From NCBI GenBank assembly GCA_003952965.2, contig CM025853.1, forward strand, positions 4,609,604-4,673,603: a stretch of DNA of 64,000 nucleotides, in the 5' to 3' direction. Of the stretch, positions 57,420-64,000 are shown piece by piece; the stretch's first letter is position 1, and each line of letters starts with the position of its first letter. Position numbers and translations under genes: made by a program. Below the pieces are notes generated by a model. The model had not been told where the DNA came from. It saw nothing but the letters and a program-made list of their open reading frames with translations, and did not search any database. This stretch comes from Morella rubra. Its lineage: Eukaryota; Streptophyta; Magnoliopsida; Fagales; Myricaceae.

Positions 57420-59060
57420 AAACCCAGGTAGTGAACGAATTTCCCGACGTATTTCTAGAAGAATTACTTGGTTTACCCCCAGATAGAGAAGTGGAGTTTG
57501 GCATCGAGTTGGAACCAGGGACAGCTTCCAATTTCTAAAGCACCTATAGGATGGCACCAGCAGAGCTGAAGGAATTGAAGATTCAACTGGAGGAATTATT
57601 GGAGAAAGGGTTCATTCGGCCGAGTGTGTCACCTTGGGGAGCACCGATTTTATTCGTTAAGAAGAAAGATGGAAGCCTCAGGATGTGCATCGATTATCGG
57701 GAGTTGAATAAGGTGACTATCAAGAACAGATACCCGTTACCTCGCATTGATGATCTATTTGATCAATTGTAGGGGGCACAGGCATTCTCGAAGATTGACC
57801 TGAGATCGGGATATCACCAATTGAAGGTGAAGGAGGGAGATATACCGAAAACGGCATTTCGAACGCAATATGGTTACTATGAATTCGTGGTGGTGCCTTT
57901 TGGACTAACCAATGCTCCGGCCGCATTTATGGATTTAATGAATAGGGTGTTTCGGGAATTCCTAGACAAGTTTGTAGTTGTTTTTATTGATGACATACTG
58001 ATTTACTCTCGAAACAAGGAAGAGCACGAGAAGCATCTAAGGACTGTTCTACAGATTCTTAGGGAGAAGAAGTTGTTTGCCAAATTCTCCAAGTGTGAAT
58101 TTTGGTTGGAACAAGTCCGATTTTTGGGGCACGTGGTGTCCGGTGAAGGGATTGCTGTGGATCCCGGGAAGGTAGATGCTGTATCCAAGTGGCCAAGGCC
58201 TACAAACGTGAAGGAAATAAGGAGTTTTCTGGGGTTAGCAGGGTACTATCGGAGATTTATTGAGGGATTCTCCAAGTTAGCCATGCCTTTGACTTCGTTG
58301 ACAAGGAAGAATGTCAAATTTGAATGGACGGATGAGTGTGAGTGGAGTTTCCAAGAATTGAAGGCCAACTTAATTACTGCTCCAGTGTTAGCACTACCCT
58401 CGGAACATGGGGAGTATGAAATCTACAGTGATGCCTCAAAGCAAGGTTTAGGTTGTGTTTTGATGCAAGACAAAAGGGTCATAGCTTATGCATCTAGACA
58501 GTTGAGGCCTCATGAGATGAATTACCCCACGCATGACTTAGAGCTAGCTGCAGTAGTCTATGCGTTGAAAATATGGAGACATTACTTGTATGGGGTTAAA
58601 TGTGAGATATTCACCGATCATAAGAGCCTCAAGTATTTTAACACCCAGAAAGAGCTGAACATGAGGCAACGGCGATGGCTAGAGCTGATTAAAGATTATG
58701 ATTGCACAATTAGCTACCACCCCGGAAAGGCCAATGTGGTGGCCGACGCACTAAGTAGGAAGTCGGCAGAGACGAGTTCAATGAAGGTGGTGCCCGAAGG
58801 AATCATGAGAGATTTGGAAAGAGCAGAGATCGTGCTTATCATTGCCGATCAGTTTGTCTCAATAGCAGGGCTCTCGTTGCAACCTACGCTAGAGGAGCAG
58901 ATTCGCGAAGCCCAGAAGAATGATAAGGTGATTGAAGGATCAGAGAGAGGATTGGGAAAAAGGAAGACCCTGACTTTGGGGATAAGGATGGGTTGTTACG
59001 TTACCGTGGCAGAGTTTGTGTGCCAGGGACAGGAGGAATCAAGGATTTGATCCTAGCAGA
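57420..59060 (+). pseudogene. Reverse transcriptase and RNase H, first copy
   Basis: N-terminal RT from 57551 ([54 protein letters not shown]), then a TAG at 57770. The frame reopens at 57773: [29 protein letters not shown], the active-site [11 protein letters not shown] (YxDD equivalent, about 57985-58015), [34 protein letters not shown]. RNase H about 58430-58760: [43 protein letters not shown], all four acidic residues present. A 1-base deletion near 58940 shifts the frame into a false tail ending at 59050. Confidence 0.92.
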
Positions 59061-59975
59061 GGCTCACACTACACCTTATACTATTCACCCAGGAGGCACG
59101 AAGATGTATCGAGATATTAAGGAGGCCTTTTGGTGGCCTAATATGAAGCGGAGATAGCCGAGTATGTTGCTCGATGTTTGACTTGTCAGAAGATGAAGGC
59201 AGAGCACCAGAGGCCGGCAGGACATTAAAGCCTCTAGAGATCCCTGAATGGAAGTGGGAAGGGATAGCCATGGATTTTGTAGTAGGGTTGCCTCGAACTA
59301 CTGCAAGCTATGACGCTATATGGGTGATTGTGGACCGATTAACTAAGTCGGCACACTTCTTACCCATTAAGGTGAAGTATACCCCGGAAAAGTTAGCTGA
59401 GATTTATCTTCAGGAGATTATTAGGCTCCATGGAGTGCCCAAGAGTATAGTGTCGGATAGGGATCCGAGATTCACTTCGAGATTCTGGAAACAATTGCAG
59501 GAATCGTTGGGTACTCGGTTGAATTTTAGTACCGCCTTCCACCCACAGACGGACGGGCAATCAGAGCGGACTATACAGATTCTGGAAGATATGCTCAGGG
59601 CTTGCGTCATGGATTTTAAAGGAAGTTGGGCTCAATACTTGCCTTTAGCAGAATTTGCGTACAATAACAGTTTTCAGGCGAGCATCGGTATGGCGCCATA
59701 CGAAGCATTGTATGGGCGAAGGTGCAGATCACCATTATACTGGGACGAGGTAGGAGAAAGAAGACTGTTGGGGCCAGAAATAGTTTCAGAGATGAGGGAA
59801 AAGATTCAAATAATCAAGGATAGACTCGTGACAGCCCAAAGCCGACAGAAGAGTTACGCGGATAGGAGAAGAGAGCTTGAATTTGAAGCTGGGAGCAAAG
59901 TATTTTTGAAGATTTCCCCGAAAAAGGGTATAGCGCGGTTTGGGAAGAAAGGAAAGCTTACTGCTCCAGTGTTAC
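59060..59975 (+). pseudogene. Integrase, first copy
   Basis: A zinc-binding stretch with small frameshifts (59080-59215), then the core in the frame opened at about 59174: [32 protein letters not shown] (first Asp), [20 protein letters not shown] (second Asp), [20 protein letters not shown] (Glu), [33 protein letters not shown]. It stops at the FGKKGKL segment (about 59960), where a junction leads into a second RT segment. The proper C-terminal block and chromodomain are therefore absent from this copy. Confidence 0.9.
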
Positions 59976-61222
59976 CACTACTAACCAATGCTCCAGCCGC
60001 GTTTATGGATTTAATGAATAGGGTGTTTCGGGAATTCCTAGACAAGTTTGTAGTTGTTTTTATTGATGACATACTGATTTACTCTCGAAACAAGGAAGAG
60101 CACGAGAAGCATCTAAGGACTGTTCTACAGATTCTTAGGGAGAAGAAGTTGTTTGCCAAATTCTCCAAGTGTGAATTTTGGTTGGAACAAGTCCGATTTT
60201 TGGGGCACGTGGTGTCCGGTGAAGGGATTGCTGTGGATCCCGGGAAGGTAGATGCTGTATCCAAGTGGCCAAGGCCTACAAACGTGAAGGAAATAAGGAG
60301 TTTTCTGGGGTTAGCAGGGTACTATCGGAGATTTATTGAGGGATTCTCCAAGTTAGCCATGCCTTTGACTTCGTTGACAAGGAAGAATGTCAAATTTGAA
60401 TGGACGGATGAGTGTGAGAGGAGTTTCCAAGAATTGAAGGCCAACTTAATTACTGCTCCAGTGTTAGCACTACCCTCGGAACATGGGGAGTATGAAATCT
60501 ACAGTGATGCCTCAAAGCAAGGTTTAGGTTGTGTTTTGATGCAAGACAAAAGGGTCATAGCTTATGCATCTAGACAGTTGAGGCCTCATGAGATGAATTA
60601 CCCCACGCATGACTTAGAGCTAGCTGCAGTAGTCTATGCGTTGAAAATATGGACACATTACTTGTATGGGGTTAAATGTGAGATATTCACCAATCATAAG
60701 AGCCTCAAGTATTTTAACACCCAGAAAGAGCTGAACATGAGGCAACGGCGATGGCTAGAGCTGATTAAAGATTATGATTGCACAATTAGCTACCACCCCG
60801 GAAAGGCCAATGTGGTGGCCGACGCACTAAGTAGGAAGTCGGCAGAGACGAGTTCAATGAAGGTGGTGCCCGAAGGAATCATGAGAGATTTGGAAAGAGC
60901 AGAGATCGTGCTTATCATTGCCGATCAGTTTGTCTCAATAGCAGGGCTCTCGTTGCAACCTACGCTAGAGGAGCAGATTCGCGAAGCCCAGAAGAATGAT
61001 AAGGTGATTGAAGGGATCAGAGAGAGGATTGGGAAAAAGGAAGACCCTGACTTTGGGGATAAGGATGGGTTGTTACGTTACCGTGGCAGAGTTTGTGTGC
61101 CAGGGACAGGAGGAATCAAGGATTTGATCCTAGCAGAGGCTCACACTACACCTTATACTATTCACCAGGAGGCACGAAGATGTATCGAGATATTAAGGAG
61201 GCCTTTTGGTGGCCTAATATGA
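59174..61222 (+). CDS. Permuted open frame: integrase core fused to partial RT and RNase H (682 codons)
   Basis: The duplication joins two pol segments in frame and the frame stays open for 682 codons. Order: integrase core (residues about 25-225), C-terminal start ([17 protein letters not shown], about 245-262), junction residues TAPVLPLL (about 266-273), RT from [14 protein letters not shown] through [11 protein letters not shown], the connection domain, RNase H ([10 protein letters not shown] about 450), then toward the next zinc-binding region before a frame break near 61165. RT lacks its N-terminal palm and fingers, so it cannot be a complete polymerase. The first 16 or so residues are out-of-frame zinc-finger sequence. 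Probably not a functional gene. Confidence 0.55.
   Translation: MFDLSEDEGRAPEAGRTLKPLEIPEWKWEGIAMDFVVGLPRTTASYDAIWVIVDRLTKSAHFLPIKVKYTPEKLAEIYLQEIIRLHGVPKSIVSDRDPRFTSRFWKQLQESLGTRLNFSTAFHPQTDGQSERTIQILEDMLRACVMDFKGSWAQYLPLAEFAYNNSFQASIGMAPYEALYGRRCRSPLYWDEVGERRLLGPEIVSEMREKIQIIKDRLVTAQSRQKSYADRRRELEFEAGSKVFLKISPKKGIARFGKKGKLTAPVLPLLTNAPAAFMDLMNRVFREFLDKFVVVFIDDILIYSRNKEEHEKHLRTVLQILREKKLFAKFSKCEFWLEQVRFLGHVVSGEGIAVDPGKVDAVSKWPRPTNVKEIRSFLGLAGYYRRFIEGFSKLAMPLTSLTRKNVKFEWTDECERSFQELKANLITAPVLALPSEHGEYEIYSDASKQGLGCVLMQDKRVIAYASRQLRPHEMNYPTHDLELAAVVYALKIWTHYLYGVKCEIFTNHKSLKYFNTQKELNMRQRRWLELIKDYDCTISYHPGKANVVADALSRKSAETSSMKVVPEGIMRDLERAEIVLIIADQFVSIAGLSLQPTLEEQIREAQKNDKVIEGIRERIGKKEDPDFGDKDGLLRYRGRVCVPGTGGIKDLILAEAHTTPYTIHQEARRCIEILRRPFGGLI
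59957..59980 (+). other. Filler sequence at the duplication junction
   Basis: Between the end of unit 1 homology (GGAAAGCT) and the start of unit 2 lies TACTGCTCCAGTGTTACCAC plus TAC. It matches, with one change, the pol segment at 58376-58400 (also 60453 in unit 2). It is a templated insertion, typical of template switching. Confidence 0.8.
59981..61180 (+). pseudogene. RT and RNase H, second copy
   Basis: Starts mid-RT at [15 protein letters not shown] and keeps [11 protein letters not shown] and the connection domain. In RNase H the third acidic position is changed: [11 protein letters not shown] (AAT codon 60692-60694) against [11 protein letters not shown] in copy 1. Unlike copy 1 it retains the base at 61014, so [20 protein letters not shown] reads through, but a missing base near 61165 (ATTCACCAGG against ATTCACCCAGG) shifts the frame soon after. 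Confidence 0.88.
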
Positions 61223-62125
61223 AGCAGGAGATAGCCGAGTATGTTGCTCGATGTTTGACTTGTCAGAAGGTGAAGGCAGAGCACCAGAGGCCGGCAGGAC
61301 ATTAAAGCCTCTAGAGATCCCTGAATGGAAGTGGGAAGGGATAGCCATGGATTTTGTAGTAGGGTTGCCTCGAACTACTGCAAGCTATGACGCTATATGG
61401 GTGATTGTGGACCGATTAACTAAGTCGGCACACTTCTTACCCATTAAGGTGAAGTATACCCCAGAAAAGTTAGCTAAGATTTATCTTCAGGAGATTATTA
61501 GGCTCCATGGAGTGCCCAAGAGTATAGTGTCGGATAGGGATCCGAGATTCACTTCGAGATTCTGGAAACAATTGCAGGAATCATTGGGTACTCGGTTGAA
61601 TTTTAGTACCGCCTTCCACCCACAGACGGACGGGCAATCAGAGCGGACTATACAGATTCTGGAAGATATGCTCAGGGCTTGCGTCATGGATTTTAAAGGA
61701 AGTTGGGCTCAATACTTGCCTTTAGCAGAATTTGCATACAATAACAGTTTTTAGGCGAGCATCGGTATGGAGCCATACGAATCATTGTATGGGCGAGGTG
61801 CAAATCACCATTATACTGGGACGAGGTAGGAGAAAGAAGACTATTGGGGCCAGAAATAGTCTTAGAGACCAGAGAAAAGATTCAAATAATCAAGGATAGA
61901 CTCGTGACATCCCAAAGCCGACAGAAGAGTTACGCGGATAATCGGAGAAGAGAGCTTGAATTTGAAGTTGGGAGCAAAGTATTTTTGAAGATTTCCCCGA
62001 AAAAGGGTATAGTGCGGTTTGGGAAGAAAAGAAAGCTCCAACCCAGATTCATAGGACCCTTTGAGATCTTAGACAGAATAGGGCCCGTGGCGTACAGGTT
62101 GGCCCTACCCCCTTTTTAGAGGGAG
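61190..62125 (+). pseudogene. Integrase, second copy, with native C-terminus
   Basis: Zinc-binding block [20 protein letters not shown] then [18 protein letters not shown] (His/Cys finger), a frame break at 61294, the core at 61251-61752 (same DDE blocks as copy 1), then TAG at 61753 where copy 1 has CAG, a 1-base deletion near 61797, and [59 protein letters not shown] stop at 62117 separates it from the last block. Confidence 0.9.
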
Positions 62126-62133
62126 TCCACAAC

Positions 62134-62394
62134 GTGTTTCATGTATCGCTCCTAAGGAAGAATGTACCTGACCCAACCCATGTCCTGGATTACGAGCCCT
62201 TGCAGGTTAAAGAAAACCTTACATATGTAGAAGAACCTATACGGGTTTTGGATAGGAAGGAACAACAACTAAGGACTAAAACCATACCGATTGTTAAGAT
62301 TTTGTGGAAAAACCACGGAGTAGAAGAGGCTTCATGGGAGTTAGAAAGTGAAATGTACTCGAAATACCCACACTTGCGGGAAGAACAAAGTTAA
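62134..62394 (+). pseudogene. pol C-terminus with chromodomain
   Basis: FHVSLLRKNVPDPTHVLDYE then the chromodomain region YVEEPIRVLDRKEQQLRTKT and IPIVKILWKNHGVEEASWEL, ESEMYSKYPHL, normal stop TAA at 62392. The W..H...EA.WE pattern is that of gypsy chromodomains, thought to steer integration to particular chromatin. Confidence 0.88.
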
Positions 62395-62607
62395 GAAGGA
62401 TAATGTTCTATCGACTTTTGGTTTTGTGATAGAAATTTTTCGTAACTTACGTGATCCTTGTTTTCTTTCTTTGATTGCGCCTTTTGTTATACGGCTAGAT
62501 GCTCGAATAAGAGTATATATGAACTCTATGGTTGTGTATAGCATAGATGTATAAATGCTCATTATTAAATTATGATTTTGGAACTAATTATTTTACCTTG
62601 TTAGCAG

Positions 62608-63339
62608 ATGTCATCAAGTCGCCGACCCCCGCGCTCTCAATCCGTCTCTTCCCCACACTCTCCCCCGCGTAGAAGAATGACCGCACGGGAGTATCGCAGT
62701 CTGTTCCGTGTGAATCCTAGACCTCTTAACTCAATACCGCCTCAGCAACCGCAGTTGCCGGAGGTTAGGGAGGGGACTCAGGAGCCCCCGCCCCCTCAAA
62801 GGAATGACCAGCCCGGTCCTTCCAGGAGGAGGCATAGTGTGTGGTGGACCGACTCCTCTGAGTCACAGAAAGTCACGACTCCAGTTGGAGTCATTAGACA
62901 AATAGATAGAAAGCAGAGCCTAGTTGGGAGAATAAGAGTGAGCTCAGAAGAGGATCCGGAAGAGGATCCAATGGAGGAGGACCCTTCGCCTAAGATAGTG
63001 GGGAATGAATGCAATGAAAAGAGTTCATCATGGAGAGAAGATACTTGGGAAGGCATTAGAAGAGTATTGGGTAGAGGACCTAGTATCCTCTATGATTCTC
63101 CTGAGAACTCATCACAGGAAGTGGACTTTGTCCCTAAATACCATGAACCTTCAGGTAATGTAATCCATGACCCCAGTACCACAGGTCGGAGCTACGAATC
63201 CATGTCCCACTCTTGGGCAGGTAGTAACTCCCCAGACCATGTCTACCATGGCGAGGTCAGTAGTGGGGCCAGTTCGAACACTCGCCCACACCCATATGGT
63301 CCTAGACCTCCACCACCACCGGGACAAAATTTCTGGTAA
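62608..63339 (+). CDS. Extra ORF between pol and the 3' LTR, unknown function (243 aa)
   Basis: Clean ATG-to-TAA frame of 243 codons in an otherwise damaged element. The N-terminus is Ser/Pro/Arg-rich and basic (MSSSRRPPRSQSVSS, RRRMTAREYRSLFR), the middle acidic (SSEEDPEEDPMEEDPSP, about 112-128), the C-terminus Pro/Gly/His-rich ending PRPPPPPGQNFW. No membrane helix, signal peptide, zinc finger or known domain is recognised, so it does not look like an env. The start codon is preceded by TTTTACCTTGTTAGCAG|ATG, a strong splice-acceptor-like sequence, suggesting a spliced subgenomic mRNA. Could be a Gag-like or accessory protein; function unknown. Confidence 0.6.
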   Translation: MSSSRRPPRSQSVSSPHSPPRRRMTAREYRSLFRVNPRPLNSIPPQQPQLPEVREGTQEPPPPQRNDQPGPSRRRHSVWWTDSSESQKVTTPVGVIRQIDRKQSLVGRIRVSSEEDPEEDPMEEDPSPKIVGNECNEKSSSWREDTWEGIRRVLGRGPSILYDSPENSSQEVDFVPKYHEPSGNVIHDPSTTGRSYESMSHSWAGSNSPDHVYHGEVSSGASSNTRPHPYGPRPPPPPGQNFW

Positions 63340-63371
63340 GAAAGACCGAATTCCGAGGACGGAATTTTTGT

Positions 63372-63384
63372 AAGAAGGGGAGGA
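63372..63384 (+). promoter_or_regulatory. Polypurine tract
   Basis: AAGAAGGGGAGGA directly before TGTGAGACC of the 3' LTR; primes plus-strand DNA synthesis in LTR elements. Confidence 0.8.
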
Positions 63385-64000
63385 TGTGAGACCCCACCTT
63401 ATTTCTATCATTGTAAAAAGAATTATGACTCCCTTGCTTTAAGTGTGTATTACGTCCTAATTATTGAGAAATTCGGCATGTATGATGGTAAACTTAATCC
63501 GCTAAGAAGGTTTTCTTCTCCTATCCCTAACTTGCAACCTTGCTGCTAGCAGATTTTTATGCATCCATTTTAGCTATGATTAAATGTTATATCGTTTGCA
63601 ATTTTTAATAGTATTAAATTTGAGTATTTGAGATTAATTAAACTAATCATTTTAATTGTTGGAATATATCTCTAAGTTTGCAATATTTGGAAGAAATTGA
63701 ATTAGGGACTTTGACTATTGAAAAATGTGTGAAAGGCATGTTAGGGTTAATTTTATGAAGTGGCAGAAAAATAATAAAAAAAAAAAAAAAAAGGGGAAAA
63801 AGGGAGGGAAACATGAAGGAGGGAAAGAAAGGGGGGGAGGGCAGCCTTGTCCACCCCTCCCCCCCAAGCACTTTCACGCCTATTAACCCCCCCCCCTGCC
63901 GCACACTTCACATCCCCATTGCCCTAACACTTTTTGTCCTAACTCACTCACACAACTGAAGACAAGAAGAAGAAGAAAGAAAAAAAAGGAGAGGAAGAAG
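63385..64000 (+). repeat. 3' LTR, first about 615 bp
   Basis: Aligns with 52630-53215 of the 5' LTR. It has several insertions relative to the 5' copy in 63400-63560 (TTGCTTTAAGTG, CCTAACTTGCAACC) and nearly identical sequence afterwards (TTTTAATTGTTGGAATATAT, GTGAAAGGCATGTTAGGGTT). Runs off the window. Confidence 0.9.

Larger units (their letters stand above)
57905..62057 (+). repeat. 2,076-bp tandem duplication of pol
   Basis: Unit 1 is 57905-59980, unit 2 starts at 59981 (both CTAACCAATGCTCC) and diverges from unit 1 only beyond about 62035, where the true 3' part of pol begins (CCAACCCAGATTCATAGG). The units are almost identical, with a handful of substitutions and 1-base indels. Both carry the same frame break in the GGCAGGACATTAAAG segment (59217 and 61294). 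Confidence 0.95.
52630..64000 (+). mobile_element. Tekay/Del-like Ty3/gypsy chromovirus, nearly complete, with duplicated pol segment
   Basis: 5' LTR 52630-55820, PBS, decayed gag, protease, RT/RNase H/integrase, chromodomain, an extra 3' ORF, polypurine tract and the first about 615 bp of the 3' LTR (runs off the window). LTR length (about 3.2 kb), iMet-type PBS and chromodomain fit the Tekay/Del clade. 57905-59980 and 59981-62057 are tandem copies of the same pol region. Several frameshifts and stops make it defective. It inserted into a copia remnant; the target duplication cannot be checked because the right end is outside. Confidence 0.92.

Noticed and set aside
62796..63056. Minus-strand ORFs opposite the extra 3' ORF
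   Set aside because: Shadows of the plus-strand 243-codon frame caused by its Ser/Pro/Glu-rich composition.
62608..63339. Envelope-like gene
   Set aside because: Position fits, but there is no signal peptide, transmembrane segment or coiled coil; composition is Pro/Ser/Arg/Glu-rich.

Overview
This window looks like nuclear DNA of a flowering plant, most likely a eudicot and possibly a woody one. It has plant DUF247 (UPF0481) genes, CACTA/En-Spm, hAT and Mutator-type DNA transposons, Ty1/copia and Ty3/gypsy elements with chromodomains, AT-rich spacers, and no prokaryote-style gene packing. No protein-coding host gene in the window is intact.

The host backbone, about 3.2-50.4 kb on the + strand, is a tandem cluster of DUF247 copies. 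I count at least nine separate partial or broken copies: 5.3-7.9, 9.9-10.5, 17.8-18.6, 19.4-19.9, 33.0-33.6, 33.6-34.6, 35.7-36.4, 38.7-41.1 (internally rearranged) and 49.5-50.3 kb. The flanks were duplicated along with the genes: a 5' module with a likely 5'UTR intron, a 3' flank, and a roughly 62-nt tRNA-like repeat. Because the blocks are paralogous, several transposon insertions can be checked against an empty site inside the same window.

Transposons fill the rest. 0-2 kb: 3' half of a chromovirus and its LTR, next to a truncated MAPKKK-like kinase. 4.09-5.07 kb: non-autonomous hAT element with 8-bp target duplication. 6.23-7.51 kb: solo LTR splitting a DUF247 gene, 5-bp target duplication. 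8.5-9.76 kb and 19.86-21.66 kb: left ends of truncated CACTA elements. 10.85-16.48 kb: Mutator-like element with long TIRs and 9-bp target duplication, containing a non-autonomous LTR element (11.61-15.54 kb) with a GTGC/GAGCACC tandem array. 21.66-33.04 kb: two decayed CACTA transposase genes head to tail on the - strand. 42.97-49.53 kb: complete CACTA element with 3-bp target duplication, packed with TTCGAAC-type repeats.

From 52.1 kb to the window end a copia integrase remnant is interrupted by a nearly complete Tekay/Del-like chromovirus (5' LTR 52.63-55.82 kb, internal region to 63.38 kb, start of 3' LTR to 64.0 kb). It has two unusual traits. A 2,076-bp piece of pol (RT end, RNase H, integrase) is tandemly duplicated, with a filler at the junction copied from nearby pol sequence. 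An intact 243-codon ORF of unknown function lies between pol and the 3' LTR, just after a splice-acceptor-like sequence.

Most promising for follow-up: the duplicated and permuted pol, the extra 3' ORF, the repeated tRNA-like sequence linked to DUF247 copies and found at one of their breakpoints, and the complete decay of the DUF247 cluster.
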